Below, piece by piece: positions 50,582 to 61,616 of a stretch of DNA of 64,000 bases. The notes under the pieces were generated by a model. The model had not been told where the DNA came from and ran no database searches. It saw only the letters and a program-made list of their open reading frames with translations. This stretch comes from Ceratorhiza oryzae-sativae (taxonomy: Eukaryota; Basidiomycota; Agaricomycetes; Cantharellales; Ceratobasidiaceae): positions 1-64,000 of the forward strand of contig JARWMV010000063.1 in NCBI GenBank assembly GCA_030998015.1, written 5' to 3'. How positions within the stretch are numbered: position 1 is the first letter of the stretch; the number at the start of each line of letters is the position of its first letter. A program made the translations under genes and the position numbers.

Positions 50582-51110
50582 CCAGCCAGTGGACCCTGAC
50601 TAGGGGCGCAATTGAGTGCGGCATAAGAGGAAGTTGCCCTTGGGTGGCAACATAATGGAATGTGGCTGGTAGTCCGGGGTTTGTGGCTAGCTTGGTCAAG
50701 CGCGCTTTTGGAGGTTAGGCGCCGGCATCAATGATTAGCCTGACGAGCCTGGCTTTCAAGCGCAGAATGGGACAAGTGGAAAGCCTGGGTGGCCGGGACA
50801 TGCACATGGATGAGCACGATGAGCAGCTCTACCTGCGCCTGAATAAAATGTATTTTTATGAGAATAGTAAATAGATTAGCCGCCTTTGCATGAAAGTCCT
50901 GGGTCAAGTGCAGTTGAAATCGAGGTACTGCGGAAACTGAGATAGATCAATTTGTTACAAACATGGTCGCTGTTGACAACAACCTGGTAGAAAGGAAACA
51001 GGCGAATTGAGAATCGGGAAATACAACAAGGAGCGAGGAGCTATCGGGCGTGGGTGATGATAAACAACGAAAGCAAGCATGGATAGGCAAAGGATGGCGG
51101 TTATTGGGGT
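50582..51110. other. No gene recognised
   Basis: Upstream region of jacalin-like copy B and 3' flank of the DUF2015 gene, both on the minus strand. No motif-bearing frame is present. Confidence 0.45.
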
Positions 51111-51648
51111 TTACAAGCGAGTGATGGCCTTGGAGTCAAGAGGCATGCCTATAGAGGTCGGTTTAGCTGGAAAGACATGCTAGCGATACGAGAAGTCTTA
51201 CCAGAGGGGTCGATGCCGTTTGCAGCAAGGTAGCGCTTGTGCCGAATGAGCCGCGCCTCATCAAAGCTACCCACCACGTCAGCTGGCATCCCTAACACGA
51301 TGAATCCGAGCTCACCTGACGCCCTCCTCGCTCATGATCCTCTTGACCTCCTCTGCCCCAGCCTCGTCTAGTCCTTGTCTCGAATCCCCGCCCATGATGT
51401 TCAGGCTCTCGATGTCAAAGTGGGCAGACGTGAGCCCTGCGTGTGCCTGATCTTCAAAGGAGGATAGGGGCATGTAATGTTGCATTCGGGCGGGTAGACG
51501 GGGTGCAATGGAGCGACGGTGGTAGTAGGCCACTGGTTACGGACGTTGTTAGCCTCGGCGGAAGATGAGGAATCGGGGCGGACCCACCGAGAACGACGAG
51601 CGCGACAAACGACGCAAATGAAAGCAGGTAGAACATCCTGGGTTGCAT
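51111..51648 (-). CDS. Small membrane-anchored DUF2015 family protein
   Basis: Exon 1 (51648-51588) starts MQPRMFYLLSFASFVALVVL, a single N-terminal membrane anchor. Exon 2 reads YYHRRSIAPRLPARMQHYMP, DIESLNIMGGDSRQGLDEAG and AEEVKRIMSEEG; exon 3 FDEARLIRHKRYLAANGIDP; the last exon GMPLDSKAITRL, stop 51111-51113. The conserved core GLDE-x-GA-x-E-x-x-x-IM, FDEAR, NGI-x-P-x-G-x-P-x-D-x-K is that of the fungal DUF2015 family, small proteins of unknown function. Intron joins are clean (GTGGGT, GTGAGC, GTAAGA donors). About 110 residues, the usual length. Confidence 0.82.
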
Positions 51649-52175
51649 CGTCGTTGTCAGAACACGGCTCGACACAGATACCCACGACTTACTCGAGCGA
51701 AACGGAAACTGAGGTGAACGGGTGTCGCAGTTGGCTGTGAGATCGCAGGCTGACGTCAGCCGCCGTAATATCACGTGAAGGCCCTGTTGCAATTCACCAT
51801 AATTCAAGCTATTATAATCGCCGGTCCAAGTCTCGTGTTGCAAAGCAGATTTGGGCATGTGCCGACTTGGCAGGGGTACGGAAATGAACACAATAGCCAG
51901 CTTCGCAAATGCTTATCCTCTCGTCGGCTCGTCAAGATTCAGTAGCCACATATACCGGCGGTCAGCTCAATTAAAACGCCTGGTCTGTTGCAAAAGTATG
52001 ATACATGCTTGGTCGATGTTCGATGACGACGCATCTAGTCGCCAGTGCATGCAAGCACACAACCCACAAAGCACGTGACACCAGGCGCGTCTCCGCAGAA
52101 CATCGACGAGGTAAATAACCAGACTCGGATCTCGACTCTCGCTTACTCGGTTCATTGGAAAGTAATATATCGACT
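51649..52175. other. Divergent promoter region; no gene recognised
   Basis: The DUF2015 gene reads left and the F-box gene right, so this 0.5 kb should contain both promoters. No coding motif is visible. Confidence 0.4.
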
Positions 52176-53779
52176 ATGGAGTCTTGGAACCGATGGAAAG
52201 CAGCTCAAATCGCTCTTTCCTCGGCCGTACAGGAATTCCTCAGTGCCTCTGAAGCGCTCGAGGCAACCGTGAACCAGCCTCACGGGCAGCTGCTAGTATC
52301 GGAGGATGCCATATTGGCCGTAAATGCCAGCCGTCCTACTATTTCCGGGCCAGCCAACAGCGACTAGATGATTCGAAAACATTTATACACAAAATTAGGA
52401 ACAGCTCGAGTACCCTAGTTCGCATCAACGCTCTACCCATTGAGATCCTCATAACCGTATTTCGCATGGCAATATCCTCCTGTTGTGAATCTGTTTCGCG
52501 CTTCAAGCCGCATCCGTGGGTGGATTTCCGTGGAGAAGAATGGCGGCCCTCATGGACCGGAACTCCGCTGTTTATCTTGACACACACTTGTTCTCGATGG
52601 CGTAGAATCGTTCGAAGCAATAAATTCCTTTGGTCTCATATCGATGTTGTTGTCAACGAGAACTATGCCGGTCAAACCCGCTTTTCCTGGCTCACGCATA
52701 CCCAACTTGAATTGGCACGAGGAGCTCCGCTCCATTTCCATTTTGATCCCGAACTCTCATCCTGCAATCAAGCGGAGATAAACGCACTCATCGGTCCTCA
52801 TATGCCTAACGCCGCCTCGTTTCAGTTTGACACGATGAGTAGGGCTCAAGATATTATCACTGTATTTGATATATACGCAAATTCTGGCAGCCCGGCTTTG
52901 ATCAAATCCTTCATTGTACCCCAACTTATCTGCAAGGGTTCCCTCATATCTGACAAGGCCAAAAAATTCAACTGGCCCATAGGGCTACTAGTCGCACTCA
53001 CCGAGCTGCAGCTAGGCGAATTAGTCATTACCGATTTTTCGATAAATCGAGTGGCACAAATATTGGCTAGTGCACCGTCTCTTGAGGTTGTCCGACTTTT
53101 CGGGGTTCAGCCTTGGACAGACGGGAGGGAACATTCTTCAGCACCAATTACCCTGCACAATCTGCGCCTGCTAGACATCGAGGACACCGTGTTCCATTCC
53201 TCGTCTCTTTATGTATTCCTTTCAACGATTCGCCCAGGATCAAACCCACTGGACCTTCGAATACCTATACCAGAATCTGAAGACGATTTCAATCTAGCTA
53301 AATCGTTCCTCCTGCGCTCTAATGTCAAATCAATAACCTGCAAGGTACGCGACGCCACCAAACCCAATATCCTAGCCGATTGCATATCCCTTTTGCCAAA
53401 TCTCTCTGCGATATTCTTACACGCGATGCAAGAAAGGGATCCGAAGATACCTCCCATTGAAGCCCTGCTGAGCCGTACAGGAGAGAGGACGTCCCCAAAA
53501 TTCCCAAACATCAAGGTGGTCGGCTTGGCGTCGCATAGAAAATGGAACTCTGAAATCGTGGATTGTATCAAGGATCTGGTGACAGCATATTCGCTGAGGC
53601 TCCTCGTACTGGACAAGGAGTATGAATACCATCTAGGTCAAGACTACCGGTTGTGGAAATGGTTATGTGATCATGCTGTGTTTACTGTGAGAGTTCAGTC
53701 AAGATTTGTCATGCCGCAGCCCGAATGGGACTTGTTTATGGAGGATCGTGTAATTCGAGAACTCCCAGTGTTGTGCTAA
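52176..53779 (+). CDS. F-box protein, intact family member
   Basis: Exon 1 (52176-52319) and exon 2 (52361-53779), with a 41-nt intron (GTAAAT to AACAG), give an exact frame of 520 residues. The N-terminus is a helical leader (MESWNRWKAAQIALSSAVQE). The F-box follows: RINALPIEILITVFRMAI, then LTHTCSRWRRIVRSNKFLWS and HIDVVV, and a long C-terminal part with leucine-rich beta-alpha pattern (GLLVALTELQLGELVI, VAQILASAPSLEVVRLFGVQ, LHNLRLLDIED, LPNLSAIFL). It would act as a substrate receptor of an SCF ubiquitin ligase through SKP1. It is the only undamaged F-box gene among at least five F-box loci here and shows what the broken copies once were. Confidence 0.85.
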
Positions 53780-53891
53780 TCGGCATTCATTGATCTTGAT
53801 AACCCCGTAAATAGTTTGTATAACTTCTTTCACGCTTATGGCACGATTCTCTCACGCAGGGAGGTATCTCGTGGCTAAGATACAAGTCGCA

Positions 53892-54030
53892 CTTAGCTCA
53901 ACTACGAAGGTAGAGAACTAGTATATACTGTACCTAAGATACAAATCGCACTACAGAGTACAGTAAGAATAAAATACATGAAAAGAAAAAAGAATACGGT
54001 CCTTAGCTCAACTACGAAGGTAGAGAACTA
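53892..54030 (+). repeat. Short direct repeats (29 bp) downstream of the F-box gene
   Basis: An identical 29-bp sequence (TTAGCTCAACTACGAAGG core) occurs at 53892-53920 and 54002-54030. A second near-duplicate, AAGATACAAGTCGCAC at about 53877 and AAGATACAAATCGCAC at about 53937, is interleaved. The block lies in the 3' flank and is AT-rich between copies. Confidence 0.85.
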
Positions 54031-54995
54031 AGGAAGGAGAGAGGGGGTTCCCGCGAACTCGCGCATGATATCAGAGATGGGATACGAAACAGAAACAAAT
54101 ATGCGCATACATGCACGCATATGATTGTAAATTCAACAGATTCGGTCAAAGAAACCTGAGATGACTGTTTGGTCTGTCGTTTCTTCATCTGAAACGTGGC
54201 GAGGCAGATTGTTCATGAACAACTCTTGCCATCTGTGAGGACTTCGAGATCCAGGAGTTCGCCAGTACCAACCATTTCACGAAGTGCTATTTTACGTTAC
54301 AGCTACAAATATATCCCCCCCGGGATTACGAGCATCATTCACGAAGAGTATCCCATACCAAATAACCTATACGTGTGGTCTGAAAGTTTCCTTCCAAGTT
54401 GCATCCAGACGACTGTACTAGACTTGTATAGATATGAATAAAGCACCTCGCAAGGCCATGCGTCCTAGCCAGCTCAGATTTTTCAGACTGTTTATCATTA
54501 ATAATGCGCCTCGATAGCGGAGTGGCGTGGGTGAATGTCTTTGGAAAAGGCTGATATCGGTAGCCGACGAATTCGTTGGTGTGAAACCGAGTGCACGCAT
54601 AAGCCGCTAGTATACTGTTGGAATGCACAGGACTTCACTTGATCTATTGTGAACACAGCTCGTTTACTATCGGCGGAGGTATTGGATCGAAATACGTGAC
54701 CTATGGGTTCTGGTTAGGTACGCACGCAACTCAGAGTGGCAACGGACTTCTGTTGAAAGAATGGCTCTCTTTTGGGGGTCGCAATGCGCGGCGTGCGCCT
54801 CCTGACTACCTTCCGTCGAATCATAGAACAAGGCCAGAGGTTGCACGCATACAAATTCATCTTGTACCTTTCCGCCGTTTGTCCGAGAACCGAATTACCC
54901 TGAAACCATCGGCGTGGGGCCATGTGGATGACCGAGCCTGATCATTTCAGCCCTGACCCAGCCACGTGATTTACCAGGTTTTATTCCTGACCACG
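54031..54995. other. No gene recognised
   Basis: Overlapping short frames on both strands (54196-54941) lack motifs. The right end should contain the promoter of the CUE/Smr gene. Confidence 0.4.
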
Positions 54996-56995
54996 ATGGC
55001 CCACGAGACAGCAGTAGACATCGACTTGTTACTTGCCACGCTCGAGGTGGGGCTCTCATTTGGCTAATTAACCCCACTCATGGATCAACTTCCAGACCAA
55101 ATACCCCAGAGTCGATGCGAGCCTGATTGCTGCGCTCCTTTTGGATGTTGACCAAGACCAGCCTAGCCAAATCGACGATCTCCATTCCACACTTGCTACC
55201 TTATCTTGCTCTCCAGACGATACCCAATTCGTATCCTTGGCTCTAGAACATGCGTCTCTTACGTCCTCCAGCTCGCTTTCCAATCCCCTAAACGAGACCT
55301 TGAGTTCACCTACGTCCGGCTCATCCATAGCATCCTTCTCCACTCCTCTGGGATTTCTTCAAACCCTATTTCCCCGTCTTTCTTCGACTACTCTACAGTC
55401 CAACCTAGACGAACGTGGTGTAGATAACCTCGATCAGATTGTCGACTCGCTACTATCCGATGACTACATCAGGGAGCTGCAAGAATCGGAGATCGACCTT
55501 CAGGGTGAGCAGGTTGCTGCCTCAGACATAGTCACTGAATGGGCAGCTGTCGAGAAGAAACCACTGGAGGTGGACTCTCCGGCTGTGCGACGAAAATCCA
55601 AATCGAAGAAGAAAGGAACAATAGTTATCGGAGATGTTCGCCATCGACATTTTGTCCCATCCCGCACGGCTCCTCGCGGCCAACCCACCGATTCCGTCGA
55701 CCCATGGACCTACGTCGACTCTTTAGCCACTCGGCTGAATGCTATATTGCCGAATGTGTCAACGTCCGTCTTTTCGTCAGCATTTCACAACCCCGCACAC
55801 CCAACTCCAGCTGTGGCAATTCGTGCCACCCTGGAGTCGCTTAGCCACAGGAATACTGTTGATGACTTCGCACTTTCCGCCCTCCTTGCACTTCTCGATG
55901 CGGAATCAGAAGACATACCTGATGCCAGCCTGTGCCTTCGGGCAACTGCTTCCGAGCCCAATGATGCATACCACCTGGTCGAAATTTTGAAAGAAATTGA
56001 TGAACGCCTACCAGTAATCTCTCACACACGTGCATCGGCCCCAATCATGCCACTCGTGTCATGCAGCACGAGTCGCGCGCCAGTGCCTCCACCAGATGCT
56101 CCACCCGTGCCCCAGATCAGAAGACCATCTCTAACCCAGAACTTGCCGTCTGCCCCAGCGTCACCGGCCAAATCTGCGTGCGATACTCTCCCGGTTAAAA
56201 CAAAAGCAAAGCCTACGACATTCTCTCATTCAGCTTTTATTCCCAGACCTAGTGGACGGAGTAGTTCGACAGGCGTGCTAGAGGAGAAGCTCTCGGGAAT
56301 CAACGAAGATAATCCAAGTGCTTGCCTTGACGAGGCCGCGTACTGGCAGGAGAAACGTCGTGCTGTAAGCCCTGAACGTCTCCTCCTAGGTCTCATGACC
56401 TCCTGACCCAATAATTCAGGCTCTCAAACAAGCGTCCGAACTGTACACACGACAAAAGCACCAGCACGGACGAGAGGGCGCGCTGTATTACTCCCAAAGG
56501 GCTCAGGAATTTGCAGCGAAAGAAAAAGAATGGAGAATGAAGGCGGCAAGGGCGGGCGTGAAAGCCAGGCGAGAACGGTCCGCGGCAGTTCTCGGGCTCC
56601 ATTAGGATTTTCAACTAACACAGCTGAATAGGTCGCCTCACAACGCCATAGACTTACATGGATTAACGGTCAGTCAATCGCTGGAGATTGTGCGAGAAGG
56701 TGTAAATGCTTGGTGGAACTCCGCTCGAGCGGGTAAGTTTCGGTGTTCCTCTCTGAATATCCTTTCCGTCCTAAGACCTATCAACGTTAAATTTCGTACG
56801 AGCTGACCCGATTTGTTTGGCATAGGGACAACTCCAACAGCCCCCCTTCAAATCATCACCGGACAAGGTCGACACTCAAAGGGGAATATTCCCGTTATCG
56901 CACCGGCAGTCATGAAATTTCTTGGGCGCGAAGGCTGGCTTGCACACAAGCGCGAAGGCGTCGTATATGTTACCGGAGTAACAACTAAACGATAA
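54996..56995 (+). CDS. CUE-DUF1771-Smr protein (Cue2/N4BP2-like endonuclease candidate)
   Basis: Exons 54996-55046, 55096-56364, 56420-56577, 56632-56732 and 56826-56995 total 1749 nt, an exact frame of 582 residues. The N-terminus reads LLLATLETKYPRVDASLIAA, a CUE-like ubiquitin-binding helix pattern. A second CUE-like segment may lie around FLQTLFPRLSSTTLQSNLDE, whose LFP matches the CUE MFP motif. A DUF1771 helical region (LKQASELYTRQKHQHG, ALYYSQRAQEFAAKEKEW) precedes the Smr domain, with AIDLHGLTV and ITGQGRHSKGN (the G-x-G-x-HS loop) and a C-terminal REGWLAHKREGVVYVTG. The same order is found in yeast Cue2 and mammalian N4BP2; Cue2 cleaves mRNA in stalled ribosomes during no-go decay. 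Function by homology; catalytic use of this Smr domain is inference. Confidence 0.85.
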
Positions 56996-57460
56996 ACGAA
57001 AAGATCAGATCAGCGATAGATTCTCCGAGGCCAAACACCCCTCAGGTTCCCTCGGTTGGCCTTGTATTGCTGGTTTCCATACCCATTTTTGCTTTCTATA
57101 TCATCCTTCTTTCGGTAACCCTATTGGGTTTCTCCTTGTTTTTCCACGGCACTCATGCATTTACATTGGACGTCCAACCCAGCGCTCAGCGACTGCACGA
57201 TCGGGATACCCTCATTTCTCTTGAATGTGAGCCACTACTGTATCGTTAGTCCTCTCGAACCTGAAGGCCTTAGAGTCCCTGTATCCGTTTGCGCACTGTG
57301 GCTCATTTCTGTATCTTCAGCGTTCGGTCACCAGTTGTTGTGCTGGCCTGTATTTCCTGGATTATTATTCATAATTTTCTCAAGACTGAGTGAATGGTGG
57401 CTGTGTGGCTGTTACATTGATGTAACGCCACTTTGCATTTAGCCATAGCACAATTTTCTC
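56996..57460. other. Convergent 3' region; no gene recognised
   Basis: The CUE/Smr gene ends at 56995 and the kinase gene, on the other strand, ends at 57461; both 3' regions fall here. Hydrophobic short frames at 57067-57442 arise from T-rich sequence and have no start context or motif. Confidence 0.5.
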
Positions 57461-60400
57461 TCAAATACATTCTTCGCTTGTATCTAGTGTCCGAATCAAT
57501 TCAGTGAAACGCATGGCGGAAATTCGGTTGTAGGATGGGATAGTCCAAAGCTGGTTAGCGATCGCCAATAGTTGAGCGGGGCAGTCTTCGAGGGAGTATG
57601 GCTTGTCTCCCGCGATTATATTAGATATTGCATTCGGCGAGTCGTAATTAGCGAATGGCAAAGTATTGGTCCAAATCTATGAGATGCGTCCTTAACACCG
57701 GGCGCGATTCGGATAGGTTTGAGTGTACGAAGTCCTTACTGCGATCATCAGACATCCAAGAGACCATATGTCGGCAAACTGCGTGGGATTTGGCCAGCCT
57801 GAGTCCGCTTCACCCTCAAAAAACTCCGGGGCATGCCAACGGGACGGGTATGGAGCTATGGGCGGGGCAAAAATCACTGGAGCTTCAAGAACATTATCGG
57901 CGGGCGCATACTGGCAAGCAAACTCAAAGTTGCTGAGCTTGAGCATGCCTTGGTTGTCTACGAGTATGCTTTCCTGAATCAAAGCAATCTGACATTTCCT
58001 CATCGATACTCAGAGGTCGACTCACCATTGATAAATTTCCGTGAACAATCGGGCCTTGAGGAATATCGTTGTGCAAGTAATGAATCGCCTTCCCTAGCTG
58101 CTCAAGCTATATAACCTATTAAACACTAGCATTTAGCCTCTATACGCAAGACGAACCATACTGCGTTTGGCGCTTGCATCAAGGTTGGGAAATTCTTGGT
58201 CGTAGTACTGAGATTAGTTAGCAATTAATTATTAAGCACTGTCTTATCCCGACGTCATTGAACACCAATTATTTACCTCTTGGAGCTTTCCCTTGGAGTG
58301 GTACTCTAGGACAATACCAGGGACTCCATGCAGCCGCATGTATTGCTGATCAAACCCGATCAGTGAGCATATATTCGAATGTTTGATTTGCTTGAGTAGT
58401 AGAATCTCGTGCCGAATTGCCTGTTTCATGCGATCAGAACCCCTCGCTTGACGACAACAGTAACAGACCTGGCGGGCAGCATAGTTAGACTCGTACCGAG
58501 GTGTCAGTTGGACACCTTTGACCACAACCTATGGTCAATCCAGTTCGTTGTATGGGAGAAAAATAGAATATTGGAGAATTCTCACCTCAATGCTGAACCG
58601 AAAGAGGCCCTGAGAGAGTGTGGTTCTGAAAACAAGAGATAGAAAAAGGTGCGGTGACTTTTAGAAGCTCAGCCACACCTACTTCCAGCACCAGAGCTCA
58701 ATATAGGTTGTTCGAACGCCTCTTCCGTCGTACGCGCCTCTGGCATCGCCCTATACATAACCGAAGCAATCGTGTGTTAAAAAAAAGGTACAAACCTCCA
58801 TACCCCCCTCGACCAGCTCAAGCTGACGCCGTAGTTCCTTGTTTCAGACTTTCTAATTCGGCCAGTTAGATCTTGAACACCCGCGATACGCCAGTTGTCA
58901 TAGACCCCTAATCGTTCCGACATATCTGAGCTATCCTCGATCCCACGCAGAAACTGAGTCGCCGAGAGTCTATGTGATGCTGTGACACTCCAGCAGCGCA
59001 GAATGGAAGACCATATCCCATTAGTTAGCCAAAGTGAGTCCTCGGGGATTGTGTTAGTATCCAAGTCATCCGGATCGGCCAGCTGACTTGGTTCATTTGG
59101 AGTAGCGCCTTTGACAATTTGTAGCGCTACATCATGTTCGGATGCGTGAAGTGGGTAAGGCTCCAAACCAGTGAATATCTTTTTGCCAACATTATATCAA
59201 CGATTGAGCAAATTGTTCATGAAAGCGTACACTGACCCAGAATGCAACATTCCCAAACGCCCACATATCGGATTCTGGAGTGGGCCGGGCATTTTCTTGT
59301 AGAAGCTCGGGACTCATGTAGCGGGCGGAAATGGTGCTGTTTTCGAATAAAGTTTTTCGTTCCTTCAGAGGGATGCTTTGGATAAGTCTTGAAAAGCTAA
59401 ACGAAGTTAATTTCAGATTTCCGTCACGGTCCACCATTATGTTTCTCTGGATCAAAGCAGATATGAATAATGAGAATCGAATGCGCTCACGGCATACCGG
59501 AGTCAAATCTCCGTGAGGCATTGGGGATATCAGGCTATGCATATATTCAAGCCCGTTCAAGATGTGGATCATCTGAACAAGATGAAATGAGATGACGCTT
59601 TTACGAAGGCTGTCATAGTGAGTGCATACGTATCGTGTGTATAAGGCTTCGTCTTGAGCCATTTTATTCTTGTACTAATGATAGATTACTCATAAATTAC
59701 ATATTCACTCCTGAAAACTACACATACCAGTACAAAATTTCCTTGATCACAGCACTCCAATACGTAACCGAAATGCTGGCCGTAATTCGAGTCGATCCCC
59801 AGGATCCTTACCACGTTTTGATGCTGAAAAGGAAATCTTTCCTTTAGAGTCTGGCGCATTACCTTGGCGCGATATGTACCGGCATCAGCCTGGCAAGCGA
59901 GTGGGGACGGGCGCGGAATTCCTACGTTTTCAAGTGCATAATGAGCCGAAGCCGAGTCGTTAGAACCCTCCACGATTGAGAAGGATTTCACCACATAGCG
60001 GGGAAGCCTTTTTGGTTTGGTGGCGTCGAATTCGTCAATACCGTAATATCTAGACAGGGTGGGGTGAGTCGAGGGGGAATGTCTATCAACATGTGTATCA
60101 AAGCTTACGCTATTATGTTCGAGTTTCTTCCTCCCGGTAGAGACTCCTTCCCGAGGTTCTTTGACAATTGTGCATAATCCCTTAGCCCTGGAGGTAGCGC
60201 CACAAGTTCTGCGTTCATCGGTAGGGCAGGCCGTTCAGGGGTCGCAGCCGCTGGGTTCACGAGCCCCTGGACTACTAGCGTGTGTATAGACTCCAGCAGC
60301 TTACTGGAAGTCGGCCGCTGGTTTGGGTTTGCGTACCAACACGTTTTTACCACGCTCCAGAGAACGTCGTTTAAGCAACCGGCGGCGTTTGGGTATTCGG

Positions 60401-61616
60401 GCTTGACGCTAGGTATGACGCCCCCCCTGATGGCCGAGGATACGAGGAATTCAGATTGAATGGTGTGGTAAGGATGAAGTTGAGAGAGGATCTTCCATCG
60501 GCTCAGTCGTCGCGAACAAACACGGCCGAAAAAAGAAACGACGGGTGGCGTACCTCTAGTGCCAGGCATCCGAATGCCCACACATCGGAGAATATGGTTG
60601 GTTTAGTCTTGCTTGTGCGGAAGAATTCGGGGGACATGTATCGAGTGGTCGCTTGAAAGCTCGAGGAGCTGTTGGAATAACCTGGGTGGCTTTCGGGGTA
60701 GTCTCCAATGTAGTGAGAGTGACCAAAGTCACATATTTTAGGGACACCGTTACTCGTTACGAGCACGTTGGCCTGTCGGAGTCTAAAATTGACTTTGCTG
60801 AAAGATTGCCGCAAGGTTTGCACTCACAGGCTTCAGGTCGCCATGCACAATTGAAAGCTCGTGCATGTAAGTCAGGCCTTGGAGTGTGCCAAGGATCTGG
60901 AGAGAATGCTGTACACCGGAAATTAAAACACGAGCACCACAGGCACTTACAATCTCAATTCGCCGTGGCTTGCTTTCGTAATCTTGGAGATACTGGCAAT
61001 GGTGGGGTTAACGGATCCGGCAATCAAATAAGACATACTTACCGATGACAACGATCCCGTACAGTACTCGCTCACGAAATCTAGCAGCCCATTGACAGAA
61101 TCAATTACGCCTAGCAGAGGAAGTATATGCGGGTGAATGTTTGAATTCGCTTGAAGAGAAGACCATATGCTGAGCTCCCGAAGTATTCTCTACCGCAAGG
61201 CAACCATCTTGAGTAACGCGAGCAAAAGGGTCAGAACACGGTTCAGCTCACACTCTCCACCTTTGCGGCCACAGCTCTTGTCGCCTCACCATACAGTTGT
61301 ACGCGAATATGTTTGACGGCGACCTGCACCAGGTCAAGGTGAATATTAGCACCCCCCTTGTTTTCAAATACACGCACATGGATCGGGGGTGGTTTCCCAT
61401 TCGGCAGCAATACACCGCTAAGAAAGTTTAGTTTTTGACTCTTGTGCAGGAAATAGGTCTTACCGATACACGTTGGCGTCTCCGCCTTTGGCGATTTCAT
61501 CCGGTTCGATGGATATATCTGATTTGGATATATGAGCGACCTCGACTTTCAGCATGAGAGTCCCCAGGTGGTCAAAAGGCAGCGAGGCGGGCCAAGGGGT
61601 CGAAACTACTTTCATT
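57461..61616 (-). CDS. Tandem kinase protein: one canonical kinase-like domain and two pseudokinase-like domains
   Basis: Read right to left. Domain 1 (61616-60105): EIAKGGDANVYRGVLLPNG, VAVKHIRVQ, RILRELSIWSSLQ, HPHILPLLGVI, VHGDLKPANVLV, KICDFGHSH, RYMSPEF, SDVWAFGCLALE, WSVVKTCWYANPNQRPT. Domain 2 (59994-58777): YRAKVMRQTLKERFPFQHQN, VLECCDQGN, PHGDLTP then RNIMVDRDGNLKLTSFSF; the HxDxK lysine is Thr and DFG reads TSF. Domain 3 (about 58640-57461): VVVKGVQL, EILLLKQIKHSNICSLIGFD, IVHGNLSM (catalytic Asp to Asn, 58035-58043), GMLKLSNFEF (DFG lost), WHAPEFFEG, ADIWSLGCLM. The introns joining domain 1 to 2 (near 60110-60055) and the in-domain introns keep frame, so I model one gene; the link from domain 2 to 3 (58800-58580) is less certain, and two adjacent genes are possible. 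The start at 61616 is a guess. Confidence 0.7.

Noticed and set aside
57067..57442. Hydrophobic plus-strand frames as a small membrane protein
   Set aside because: They lie in the T-rich convergent 3' region of two genes, and hydrophobicity follows from T-rich codons.
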